Source: Edolisoma coerulescens (lineage: Eukaryota > Chordata > Aves > Passeriformes > Campephagidae). Taken from it: a DNA stretch of 64,000 nucleotides. A model generated the notes under the pieces. It did no database searches and was not told where the DNA came from. It saw nothing but the letters and a program-made list of their open reading frames with translations. The stretch covers positions 733,581-797,580 of the forward strand of contig VWZW01006276.1 in NCBI GenBank assembly GCA_013397115.1, given 5' to 3'. A program made the position numbers and the translations under genes. Position 1 is the stretch's first letter. Each line of letters opens with the position of its first letter. Shown here piece after piece: positions 23,508 through 36,300 of the stretch.

Positions 23508-23986
23508 TGACGTCAGCGATGACACCTTTCTCTACGTCACTGCATGATCTGGCTGGGTCACTCTGGTGGGAACGAACCCTGCTGGGTTCTCCCCGCAGGC
23601 TACAAACACCGGCCCCGGTACCGCCGGCTCGGGACCCGAAGGGCCCGCCCGGGCACCGCCGCTGCGGCTCCCCCCTTACGTCATCCCGGACGCGCCGTGA
23701 CGTCACGCCAACTACCCGGGGCACGGCGTGACGTCACTCACCGGGCGGTGCTCCCGCCTTCTCCCTCCGCCCCAGGCCCCGCCCCCGACAGCGAGGCCAC
23801 GCCCTCCAGCCGCTGATTGGTGCGTCGCCCGATTGGCCCCGCCCCGCGCGCCGGCTCCTCCAATTGGAGAACGAGAGTGTTGAGCGACAGCGCTGTGGCC
23901 CAATAGGAGAGGCGCGGGCTCCTCCCCGCGCGGGCGGCGGCGCTCGCTGTGCGAGGGGTCGGNNNNNNGGCCGGGCCGCCGCCGCC
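23508..23986 (+). promoter_or_regulatory. GNA12 CpG-island promoter and 5' UTR
   Basis: TATA-less and CpG-dense. Perfect CRE palindromes TGACGTCA lie at 23508-23515, 23698-23705 and 23729-23736, with near or half CREs at 23533-23540 (TACGTCAC) and 23676-23683 (TTACGTCA). GC boxes are CCCCGCCCCC at 23777-23786 and CCCCGCCCC at 23837-23845. CCAAT or inverted CCAAT boxes are at 23816-23820, 23832-23836, 23860-23867 (palindromic CCAATTGG) and 23900-23904. The transcription start is probably between about 23850 and 23960, but the sequence does not fix it. The order suggests Sp1/NF-Y-driven broad initiation with CREB/ATF input. Confidence 0.75.
23963..23968. other. assembly gap of 6 N
   Basis: Six undetermined bases sit in the GC-rich 5' UTR, ending 18 bases before the GNA12 start codon. 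The true length of the missing sequence is unknown. Confidence 0.99.
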
Positions 23987-24307
23987 ATGTCCGGCGTGGT
24001 GCGCACCCTGAGCCGCTGCCTGCTGCCGGCCGAGGCCGCGGGCCGCGCCGGGGAGCAGCCGCGGAGGGACGGCAAGGAGCGGAGCCGCGATGCGGAGCGG
24101 GAGGCGCGGCGGCGCAGCCGGGAGATCGACGCGATGCTGGCCCGGGAGCGGCGCGCCGTGCGCCGCCTCGTCAAGATCCTGCTGCTGGGCGCCGGCGAGA
24201 GCGGCAAGTCCACCTTCCTCCAGCAGATGCGGATCATCCACGGCCGCGAGTTCGACCAGAAGGCGCTGCTGGAGTTCCGGGCCACCATCTACGAGAACAT
24301 CCTCAAG
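23987..24307 (+). CDS. GNA12: GNA12 coding exon 1
   Basis: The start is ATG in GCCGCCATGT, a strong Kozak context with G at -3 relative to the codon. There is no competing in-frame upstream ATG, although the frame is open back to 23864. The exon is 107 codons and carries the variable N-terminus, the basic ARRRSREIDAML helix and the P-loop, then ends at AAG before donor GTGAGG. The N-terminal segment at residues 17-36 differs from the human form as I recall it and accounts for the four extra residues. Confidence 0.96.
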
Positions 24308-27300
24308 GTGAGGGGCGGCGGAGGGGGGATGGAGGCCGGCGGCGGCACATCCCGCGGCGCCGGGAGCTTGGGCCGTGCCCGGAGTCGCCGTCGGAAAAGG
24401 ATGGGAGAGCTCGGCCGGGGCGGCGGCTGCGCCCCCCGCTTGCCCCGGCGCGGCTCTCGGTGCTCCCCCCTCCCGGGAAGGGGTCCCGGTGCAGGTGTTT
24501 GGGAGGGCGGGGACCTTTGTGCTGCTGGGGGATGTGGGTTCCGGCGTCCCCCGGCTGAAGGCTTCCATGAAAGAGGCTCAGAGGAAATTTCCCTGCGAAA
24601 GGGATTGAGAAAAGCTTTGTGGGAACGCAGAGGAAAGAGGATATAGGTGTGGCCTGCCTTCTGGAAAAAACATTATGAGAGCATCCTCGAAGTCGGAATT
24701 GGAGAAACTTCAAGGTTTGAAGAAATGAGGAGGAATTTCTCTGCTTTTGCAAAGTGTCCCCACTCTGTGTACCTCGAGATGGGACAAGAAAGGGATCCTC
24801 GTACAGATGTTGTGGCTGCAAGTGGTTGTTCCTTGGTGCATCTTTAGAAATGGGGGAGTGTAGGCCCTCAGAGTTGGGCAGTGTGGGCTGTTATCAAACC
24901 TAGAGCTGAAATGGAAATAACTTTGGTTTGGTGCCTTTGCAGGAAAGTTGTTCAGTGTGTGTGCAGGCTTTATAGTGCTGGCAATGTATTTCTCTGTTGA
25001 CTGGAGAATATAGAACCTGCTGGTAGGGCCTTTGGTCTACAGACCAGTATTTCCCCAATTAGGGAAAATTAACCTTGGCAAATACTATTTCTTTCAGGGA
25101 TACAGGCTCTGATGCCCTGTGCAGGTAGAAGTGATCACATTTCAGAAAATACCTGAAGATACATAAAAAGCTCACAGAGGAGTGTCTCTCTCTTCATCTT
25201 CTTAATCTTTCCCTAAAAGAAATGCTGCTTTCCTGCCTATATTTTTCTGTAGGACTGTCTCCATTCTTTTGTGGGCATGGATTTGTGAGGCTATGTGAGA
25301 TTTCATAGAAAGTTAAAGGAAAGGGAACTGTGCAAGTTAAAGATAACGAGTTACTTTTGAGCTTCCAGATTTGTGTTTAAATAGAAGCTTTTTGTGCACT
25401 TAATAAGTGCGTGCATACAATGACTCTTGTTTTTAAGAATGCTGCTATTCCATAAAGGGCTTTCACTTCTGTTAATGAACAGGAAAATTGTTGTCTAATT
25501 TTCTTTTCCTCTTTTTTTGTCCGTTTTCAGGCTTGAGCCCATTAACTGCAAGAAAGTTGAAATTCAGAAGCTTCTCTCTGGTTGTAGCTATGTGAGCAAA
25601 GAGAGTGTTATGATTTTTTTTGATCTATATGCCTAGAAATAAGGAGTCTTATTATAGGTCTTAATCCTTATTGCAGTCCTGCCAGTGATTTTTTTTTTAC
25701 TGCTACTAATTTCAAGTAGTAGCAGAAGCTTTTAGGGAAGCAGTTTGTGAAAATGGAAAAATCTGAGACTCCTTCCTCTTGAAGTTGTCTAAGCAGTAGC
25801 AGAAATGGTAAAATGATGTAATATTTTGTGTATGCAGAAGGTGTAGAGCTTTCAGCAGTAGAACTTAGTCTGCTTTGGAAAGGAAAGTAAATGTCTCCTT
25901 CTTGTAGTAGGGGAGGCAGAGTCACACACTTGAAACACTTGTTTGCTGGATGGCTCTGGGCAGATTTGCAGAATTCAAAGTAGAATCCAGGTCCTCGAGG
26001 TAGCAGTCGGGTGTTCTGATAGTTGACAGCACTTCTTGCGCAGTGTCAGTTGAACCTTTTAAAGTCTTTTAATCCTGAAAATAAAATTTGGAAGTAATTT
26101 TAAAGTGAGTTAATATGGTTCAGCAGATCAGTTGCCCTTTTGGCCTTGCAGGTGGTGATTTGGGAGTGTTAAGGTTAGGTTAGGGCTCTCTTTTAGGTAC
26201 GTGTCAGACTCTTCCTTCCCTTCCTTCTCTGGGTGACACAGGTGGCTCTTGCATATAAGAATACAATTTACACTCCCCCCCAAAATTTTTGGGGAATGGC
26301 TTGGGAATAGTAACTATGGAAAAAGTAGGCAGAAGGAGGGAGAACAAACAAAGGGAACTAGAAGAGTTTTCTGGTGGGAAGGCAGTAGACGTTTTGTTTG
26401 CATTTTTGCTCATCAGAAAGAAACCTGATAACACCTTGCTATTCTGCCGTAATCATCAGGAAGAAATCAAAAACCAGGACAGAATAACGGCTTTCAAAAC
26501 AGAGTGCTGTTGTCAGGGCATTTATTTTAGGGTAATTGTGTAATAGTCTCTTGCATTAAACTTTTTTCTGTGGATAAACATCCAGGGTTTAAAGTAAACT
26601 TATTTAGCTTCTTTGACAATGTAAATTGTCAAGTGCACGTGATTGCTGCTCTTTCTATAACAGAGTGTTTACACTACAGGTTCTTTTCACTTTTTCAGGA
26701 AGTTCAGTGATCGCCCACTAAGACTTAAAGAAGCCAAGATCACCATGTGTTTAACTGACAATAAAAGATCTGAGATGAATTTTTGTCCTACTAAATGTGG
26801 GCAATGTGAAGTGGAAATGATCCTATCAAGTAGCATATAAATCTGTGTGATATTGTCAAGTACAGCTGCAGCAACCTTAGCCCCTTTTTCCACACAGTCC
26901 TCAGCATGGTCAAACAATGGTCCTGCTAAGCTTCTGCAGCACTGAGATCTGAGTTAGAAATGCAGTGTAAATCTCTGGGATTAAATGGTCAATTTTCATT
27001 TTCCAGCCATGACTAAACTCCTCTCTGAAGGAGGAGCATTCCTGCTCTCTTAACAGTGCTGGCTATTTCTAAAATGCTTATTGCAGTAGTGTTTAGGCAA
27101 CTGTACAGCTTGTGGAGGATGGAGAAACTGATTCAGAGAACACAATGTGAAACCTCTTTGAAAATAACAGTGCTAAGTATAATTTGCCATTAGTGTCAGC
27201 TTCCACTTTATTTTGAGTTTTCACTTTTTTGCTTTTCTGATATCTTCTTAATGCTGAGTTCTTTGCTTACCCTGTTCTGTGTGGTTCTCATCTCCCATTT

Positions 27301-30300
27301 TGGGGAAACCCTAGTTAGAAACAAAATGCTGGAGCAAAATAAACCTATGATACAGAATTTACTTTTCCATTTAGTACAGGTGATGGTTCAGGGCCTTGCT
27401 GGCTTTTTCTGGCATTTGTGGGGTGGTATTCAAATACAGGAGTTTTGCTTTGGTTTAAGGTAAATAGTCATCGGTTAACTCGGGTTTTGCTTGTTAATCG
27501 AGGCTAAGTTTCAAAGTAACTTTTTGGAACTTTCTGATGATTGAAGTGAAAAGCAGTAGTGTTAATGTTCTGGTATGAGTACACAGGCTCCAGGACTTCA
27601 GCACACCCACCTGGAAAAGGAAAGTGCAGAGGACGGGGCTGTCTGGCTGCTGAGGCGTGAATTTTAAGGTGACTCCTGGCTATGCAGAGAAACTTGGGAG
27701 ATTTTCCTGTACCTTAAGTTTCAAATCTAAGCAATGTGGGGTGGTGTTACATGAGTATCTTGATGCTTTTCAACTGTGGCTACAGGAATTTTTTGATACC
27801 TTCCATCCAAAACAGATGGGTTGGCCTTGCTACTCTTCTTGGTTCCTTTGATAAAAGTTAAAGAGCTCAGACACTCAACGAGTCACAACGCTGTTGTTCC
27901 TTGTCTAAATGTTTTTTTTGTTTCAAGTATGTGAATATCATGCTGCTTACAAAAACCCGGTTTAGTTGCATAAGAAAATAATTAAAGCAATGTACAAGCA
28001 CCAGAGTGGTACTTGCACCAGCTTGTTTAGGAGATTTTGATCTGAAGAGAGAAAAAGTTCAGCTTTTAAAAGCCTGAAGTATAATCTGTTGAGCTTGTTT
28101 GGTAATGTTAGTTTTCCTGTTGAGAATGGAAAGACCAGCTCAAGGTTTCAATACATCCATGAGTGTTTTCTTGTTGTTTGTAGCCTGAACTGTAATGATT
28201 GAGTACAGAATTGAAAAGCCTGGAATTGCAGAGGGAAGGACTACGCAGGAAGTCATGTGTAATTTCATTTGTGAGCTCTGAGTGGGGAAAAAACAAGGGA
28301 AGATTCTGAGCATGAAAGATCTTTGAGGAGCAGTCCTTTGGGACTTTTGAGTGCAGCTGCAATACACGAGGGGATACCTGAGAGCATTTCTCCTTGATAG
28401 CAGGAATATGAGTGGCAGTAAAGCGAAATAAGTGGCTTGTGCTGAAGGCAGTTTTAAGAAGAACTTTATGCTTCTGCAATTAAAACTAAACCTGGACTGT
28501 TGCTGGGACTCTGTGTACCTTGAATGTACCTGAGTTGTGTTTATGGTGGCTGAAGTAATGTGGTTGTACCTCCTGTCATCGACAAACAAACCAAGGAAAC
28601 TCTTTTGAAACCTTCAGGTTTCAGCCAGGTACAGATACAAACCCTGGGACATGGATGCAGATTATTCCTCAATTTGTTTGGGAGCTGCACTTGCAAGTGA
28701 TCGAGATACTACTCATTTGTAATGCAAGCATATTTCTTCCAGTAGCCTACAAACTCAGGGAATACATCATGTAAACCCCAGTTACTCTTTAAATTATCTT
28801 TATTCCACACTTCCCTGGGTTTACATGCAAATGAATTTGGAAACCCATTAGGAGGTGATGATGGTGACACTCCATCTGTTACTTCAGAGCTGGGATCCAG
28901 CTGTTTGAGTAGTTGGTCTCAGGACAGTGTCAATCTCCTTTCTGCTGGAACAGCTGCTTTTCAGAGGAATGACAGGGAGAGTATAGGAACTGTGGTTAAT
29001 TAGAACCTTTTCCTTTAAATTTAATATACAAGTGCTAAAGTTCTGTAATAGAACAGTTTTTTAATTCTGATTATCTTTGCTCTGAGCTTATTTTATTAAG
29101 AAAAATAATATTCACCAAATTATATAGAAAAGACAAAAAAACTGTGATGAGTCTTGTTGATCTTGTTGTTCCAGGTTCATTTGATCAATGCACCTCTTAC
29201 TGACCTGCAACTGATGTATTTTCTATGTCTTAAAGGTAAATTCCATCTACTCTGGTGGTCCCTTTGCATTTGGGGTGTCTCTTGGTTGGGCTAGGAGACA
29301 GCAATCTCTCTTCATCATGGCAGATACTGGAAGAGCAGTAATGGTCAGCAGTAAATGATAAATATTCATGGTTGTTCCAAAATGGAGCTCACAATGCTCT
29401 TGTGATGTAGTCATTAGTATTGCAGAGCATGACTTAGTCCCTGGAGACTGCAGGCACATACTTTGATGTCTTCCAGACAAAAGTTTAGTCACTGGAGTGA
29501 CTAAATTTGGGAGCTTACATTATATTCACTTGGTTGACTTTACATGTATTTTTGAAATTAGCTTGGAAACAGTAATGGCAAAAAAATGAGCAAATTGCCC
29601 GGTTAAAAATGTTTACAGGAAAACTTGGGAGCAAGCTCTAGTGTACATTGTCTGAAAAGTAAGTTCAATGCAAACTCCAACATGGAAAAAGCTGGAAAAA
29701 ATCGGGAGGCTGTAGTTTCCAGATGAGTTTCCACCACTTGCCTGGGATTTTTCAGCCTAGTGAAGGTCAGGAGCTGGTCTTACCCTGACACTGAAAGCCC
29801 TGTCTGAGCGCTTGTGCTGGGTGCTGAATCCGTGAGGGCAGCACGGCAGGGGTAGCTTTGGAGCTGCAGATGCTCCTCGTGCTCTCCTAGAAAGCATGAG
29901 CTGTGACCTGATGCTGGCATGATGGTCTCAGGGCAAGGAGAAAGCTGCTCATACAAGTCTGAAAGCATTAACTGGGAACTTTTTGTGAGGTCCTGCACCA
30001 GTCGTCATCTCTGAGGTCATCATCTCTGTACTCTGTGCCGAGTTACAAGTGAAGTTTGCAGTGAGTATTTTCCTTCTGCTGCATTTATCCTCATTTTGCT
30101 TGGTTCAGCCAAAGACAAGGACTCTTTTCAGAGTTTCCAGACAAGCAGACATCACTGCTGCTCCCAATCCAGAGACTCAGTGGCTAATCCAAATGTTTTT
30201 TAATGTTTGTATTCCTGTGGACTAGGTAAATGACACTTCCCCTTTGTTCCCATTTTTTATTTGTATGTTGGGCTGGAAGGTAGGTCATCTTTGCTGTTTA

Positions 30301-33300
30301 CCCTGCTCTCACCTGGGTGGTACTGGAATATGTGAGTGGTGAAAGGACATGCATAACTGCGGAGCCTTTTTGTTGTCTAACTGGGCCAACTGGTGCTGTT
30401 CCCACCCCTACCCTTGTGTCTCACCTCACAGCAAACTAATATGGGCAATGGAAATCACTTTCTATATAAATGGCCAGGGTTTTGGTGATGTTTGCTCACT
30501 GGATTGTCAGCTCAGGCAAATGACAAACCTATCAGACAGGACTGGGTGGAACTCCACTGCCAGGAAAGATGCCCCTTTTGATGGTACCTCGTAGTTTGAC
30601 TGTTCTGCAGTGTGAACCCTTATCCTGAATGACATTGGGTTCTCTGCTACTGCTGGCTGTAATGCTCCAAGGACGTAGATCAAAGAAAAACTCTGTTAAT
30701 GCTTTTATGATAGTGTGCTGTAAAAATCTGATTGTCTTGCTATCACTCTGTTAGTAGTAGGTCACCTTCTCTGCAGTGTTCCAGACAGCAATTTACAAAC
30801 AGTGCATATCATTATATTTGCTTACACTGACAACTTTATTTTTAAAAACTGTGCAGCTGGACCTGTGTTCCTATGGCTGCATCACCTTGTGCTGTTCCTC
30901 TGGCTCCAAGGAATATCTGCGGGCTGAGGTGGGAGCAATCCTGTTGGCAGTAGCTCAGATTTATATTGGTCTCTGTCAGATGAGATTCCCAGACTTTTGC
31001 CAGTTCCTTGTCAACAACAGTGAGGGAAAACACGCAGTAGGAAACACGTTTGAATCTCCCTGTGCCTGCGGTGTTCCCGTTGGTTTGCAGCCCCAGGAGA
31101 AGGCAGCAGTGCCTGTGAGCTGGGACCTGGAGTCCCCCAGGGAGTACTCAGCACTGATCAGCCCTTCTCTCAGGACAGTAAGGTCCATAATTGATACGTA
31201 GATAGTGGAGATTTCGGGGGTTGCTATGAGGTTAAACAGTGTATTAATGGTAAAACTGTGCGAAGTAGCTGCTGTAGTATTTCGTGTGTAACAGTTACTC
31301 TGTTGTCTGTGATCTCATACCCAGTAGTAGTTCCCTAAAATTATTTTGAGAAAATGTGCTATAGGAAGCTCTTCTATTTGTGTACAAACTCTGAGTAGGT
31401 TTGCACCTTCTCTCTAGACACTGATTGGAATAATCAGATTTTTGATCACTTGACTGCTGGTGTGTGCATGGAAGAACCTGGCCTTGCTATGAACGAGTGC
31501 CCCCCAAACCTGTTGTGCCAATTTTGTGTTTGGTGCTTAACTGAGAGCTGTTCACTTGGCCTCTGTGTTGGTCCATCTGGTGAAAGGTGTGAGGTTTTAA
31601 GGATGATGAATCCTTCAAATACTGGAGTATGTGAATAATTTTAAAAGTGGTTGTGTTTTATGTAGAAGTGTAGCTACAGATGCAAGATGTGCTTAAATCA
31701 TGCTGCTCTTCAGATACTGCGACATTTCTTGTCCTGTATTGGCAAACATCTCTGGCTTCAATTTGCCATTAGCTCGTGATAACCTTTCTAATAATTCCTA
31801 CAAAGTCATTTAATTATTGTATTTTGAAATACAAGAGAACCTGGATTTTTTTTCAAAGCTAGGATGCTTTCAAAAATAAAGGAGAAAAAAATATAGTTGA
31901 GCCAGTCCTAGTAGTGAGCATTTGTGTAAATGCTCATAAAGCCTTCCTGCTGCTGGTGAGTAGCAAACATGCTCCAAACAGCTGTGCTGTGTCAGGCCGA
32001 GGAGCTTGGGCTTGGTCTATGACATGAAAAAACAACCTAAAAACCAAAAACGGGTACGAGCACAAGGCAATGTGATCCTTTGGTGTGCTCTTCCACTTAT
32101 TGGCAGCCTTTGGTTTTGGAAACTTCTTGAGCCAGGATTTGCATCTGGAATGTAATCGAATAGTCCTCTTTGGACTTTCCTTCTACCTATTTGTCTTCAT
32201 GGCTTTTTGAGTCCATTTATGCTTTTGGCCAACATCCTGTGTAAATGCAGTTGTCTGACCGAGGGTGTGTAGGTTTTTAGTTTGAATTGCTGTTTGATAA
32301 ATCATATTTGTCTAGCAAGGGGAAGGAGAAAAACAGTCTTTGTGTATTTCCTTTCTGCAAGTGGTTTGTAATTTCTGTAAGTTTCTTGTATACCATGCTT
32401 TAGTTACCTTTTTTTTTTGAATCTGTGGATTTCTAGATTTAGTGTTTTCTTCTGTGTAAGATACAACACTTCTTGAAGTAGATCACATCCCACCCTTGTT
32501 ACACCTTTTTCTTCTACCCTGATTCCATTCAGGTTTTGTGCATGCCAGGGGTTTATGCAGTGACTTGAATATATTAAAAATTATTAAGAAAGGAATGGAA
32601 CAGAGAATTTCCTATTTTTATCTCCCTAGCTGGTGCTTCCATTATGCTGCTGGTTTGCTATTTTCTGATGCCTGACACTATCCTTATCTGTAAATTCTGA
32701 ATCTTTCCATCTGTGCTTATTCCGGGTCCTGCAGCACAAAAGCTTTAAATCAGTTGAAGTGTTCAGAAGTTTATTTCACATCTAAAGTTGTTGCTTCATT
32801 TTTTTTTTCCATATTCCAAATTTGAAAAGAGTATTGTAATTGATGGTGTTCAATCTTACGAATGAAAGAGTGAACTGACATTTTCTATAGTAGCAGAAAA
32901 TCAGAAAAACTGTCAGGAAAGGGGTAGGAAAAGCGTCTTGCTTGTATTTCCAGTAAGAGGAAACCTTTCCTATGGTAGCTTGCTCTGCAGATTAATGAGC
33001 CAAGGATTATCAAATGCTCAGTGAGGTTGCAAAATACAGTGTTACCAGTAAGTCTGAGATGCAAGAATAGCAGTACATAGGATCTAAATTTAGTGATTTC
33101 TCTGTTTCTCCTCATCTTTCTGACATCTGTTTGTAGCATTTATGGAACTGTTTCGTGGAGATGGAGAAATTTTAAGTTTAGATTCACTTTACTGGGGATT
33201 TTGCTGAGTCACTTACACTTTTAACTGCTAAGAGTTGGGAGGAAGAAACATTGACTGTTTTGCTCATTATGTAAAGTTTTTATTCCTGATGCGTTTTAGA

Positions 33301-36300
33301 GACACATCTTGAAGCAGATGCATTCTAAAAGTTTTGAGAGGTGTTCCTGTGGGTGTGCACAGGACAGCATTCCTGCTAGCCTCTATCCTGGTTTTTTATT
33401 TTCTTCATTCAGTGTGTGTCTGTCAGTGCTGATGCTGATGTCCCTCCTGCTGAATCACTTTGTCCCGGATCGGGCTCTGCGTGTGACTCGGTGGCAACAT
33501 CTCTGTCTCTAGAGCAGTGAGAGGAAGGTGCTGATGCCACGTGCTCCCCATGGGTGACCTTACAGTGGTTAATGCACTCCCAGAGGGTCTGTGGGACCTA
33601 AGTTTAGTTCCCTCTCTTGCCTCAGGGAGGGTCAGACCTGCGTTTCATTTCCGAGGAGCAGCAGGCAGCAGATAAGTGACTATTCTGGGACTGGAGCAGT
33701 CTCTACGCCCTTGATTGAAACTGTTCTGTGGTTTTCTCCACACAAATAATGAAACTTTCCCTAACAACAAACAGTCTCTTGAGAGCCTCTGTGTCTCTGG
33801 TGGGAGCAGGGAACGTCAGAGTGACAGTGTGGGGAAATGCACTTCGACTGAGGTCCCAGGGCTCTTTTATCCAAGCAGGAATTGTGCTGTCCTGCAGCCA
33901 TTCCTTTGAGATGCTCTGCAGTGGCTGTGAGGTGGAGAAGAGTTAAACCAGCCCCGGAGCTGGAGCTGAGCAGCCGGGGGAGATCCTGCAGAGCTGGGCT
34001 CAGGCAGGAGAAAGGTCAGAGCTGCGTGGGCTGGGAGCTCTGTGCAGGGCCCAGGGCAGCGTGGGGAGGTGGTGGTCCCTGGGGGGTGGTGGTCCCTGGG
34101 GAAGTGGCCAGGGAGATGGTGATCACTGTCCCCACACAGTGCTGACTAACCATTTTATACACACCAATTCTCACTGAGCAGAGACAAACCTGGCATGAAA
34201 CACCTAGAAATAACCGTGTCCTGCTGGTCTCAGTCACCACAACGCTCTGGAAAAATCTCCCAAGTTCTTGACTGGGCATAGTGGGGAGCTGAGCCTTCCT
34301 TTCAGTTGCAGCCAAGATGGGGGTGTGTGCAAGGGATGGTTTGCAAAAGTTTCTGAAGCTGTGAGATGTCGTGGAGGCATCTGCAATTCAGAGACAGAGT
34401 GTTCTAAGTGGGCTTTTCATGCTTCTGTTTGTTAGTGCCGTTCAAATAATGGTATGAAGACTTCTGTTAATAAAGAGATAAACTCTGCAACTGGGAATGA
34501 GAGTTAGCTTTGGTCTGTGTGATGGAGTTACTAAACAGTTACGTCTGGGATTTAAAGCAGCAGTTGGTAAATATATTTGATTTTAGTCTTTTCATGGTAT
34601 TGTGGAGATATATTCTCTACTTTATAAAAAGAAGTGACAATCAGTGGAGAATCATAAATATTTACATCTTTGGGAAGCTGCACTTCAGGAGCGCTGTTGG
34701 ATGGTGACAACCAGGACACTTTGCTTTGGGTTCCTATTCTGTGACACTCCACTAAGTTGCTTCTCACTTCCCTCTCTAATCTTAGTTGCTATTGGGAAGT
34801 TCCTGTTGTTGTGTGCTGCTGCTAAAGGACTGGAGAGCAGGAAGGTTCAAGTGTTAAGAAAACATACATGCAGTCTTGATAGCTTAAAATATGCAAAAAA
34901 AGAGATCAGTCCAGTAATGTGGAGGCTTATGTGAATAGCTGTGGAAACAGAACTTCAGTTTTGGAGATTTTAAATTTTGTTTATTTTCATATCTCTAAAT
35001 CCAAAGATCAACACAATGAGGAAAGTAATTCAATATAACCCACAGATTTTACTTGTGAATTAGATGGTATTTGAGATGCTGAGTCACTATTAGCAGATCT
35101 ATTCGTTTCTAAAATGGTGCTCACTATTGAGAAATAAATATTGGCCATTGGAAGCTGTTTACTGCAGGTGGAGTTAGATTCAAGACTGAAGTTTTGGATT
35201 TCCTTAACCTCATGTGTTTGGCTTGTTGCCATGAATATGAAATTAAGTTTCCATAAAAACTACAGAATGTGAAAATAAGCAGCTCAGTAATCCTCAATTG
35301 AATTTGAGAACTAGATAGCTTTGCTTCCAGGTTCCTTTTCCAGTATTAGAGTAGCAGAACCTACCTGCCACACATTGCTTAGCAAATGTGTGATAAGTTT
35401 AGAAAGTAAGCTTGATTCTAAGGGAAAACTGGATCTGCTTTCCTGAGCCTGGTAGCTTGGAATCCATGCAGTGTCTTCAGTTCTCTAATGCTCTTCTGAT
35501 CTCCCTAATGCTTGAGAAAGCTGAGATGTCCTTTTTGGTGTCTAAAACCCAAATGCAAAGAAAATGATGGAAGAATATGGTTTCAGGCATGGTGTTACTT
35601 TTAAAACTACAGCTATAATGATCACACATTAGTTCCCAGACACTTTTCTTAATTCCCAGACACTTTTCATGCTCTCACTGATGTTTACTTTCATTGTCTG
35701 TTGGTAGCACTGCTTGTTGCCATTAGCTGTTGCCGCTAATACTTTTTCTACCTGGGGAAATACTTTGTGGCTAAGTTACAGAAGCAGGCTCTATCTTACT
35801 TCTGTTGGACATGTTGCAATAAACAATGTTTATGATTCTCTCCTGAGTTCAATCTTACCAGAACAGCGTCCAAAAAATAATCTTCAAGTACCTCCAAGTC
35901 CTTGTTCTTTTACACTTTAATCTTTTTATCACTGACTTTCTAATCTGAATCATTCTTTAGGGCTGCCGGGTTCTGGTTGACGCACGGGACAAACTGGGGA
36001 TCCCTTGGCAGTACACGGAGAATGAGAAGCATGGAATGTTTCTGATGGCCTTTGAAAACAAAGCTGGGATGCCCATCGAGCCTGCCACCTTCCAGCTCTA
36101 CGTCCCTGCCCTGGGCGCGCTCTGGAGGGATTCGGGAATCAAGGAAGCCTTCAGCCGTCGGAGCGAGTACCAGCTGGTGAGTGCACCCATCTCCGTGGTG
36201 GGAGGAGAAAGTTCTGCTGTATAAATCTCTCTTCAGCTGAAAGACATCTTGCTGCGTGTGAGATGGAGCCACCCTGTTAGCTGTCTGTAGGAGTGCTGTA

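Larger units (their letters stand above)
23590..24560. other. CpG island
   Basis: A block of roughly 1 kb that is very GC-rich and CpG-rich compared with both flanks. It spans the promoter, exon 1 and the first 250 bases of intron 1 of GNA12. Boundaries are by eye. Confidence 0.85.

Noticed and set aside
23738..24568. Long antisense frame over GNA12 exon 1 (276 codons)
   Set aside because: It is a shadow of GC-rich coding DNA, contains the N run, and has Ala/Arg/Pro-rich composition without any recognisable domain.
24308..24646. Read-through of exon 1 into intron 1 as a retained-intron protein
   Set aside because: The frame stays open to 24646 only because the CpG island is poor in stop codons. 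A strong GTGAGG donor ends the exon and nothing suggests selection on the extension.
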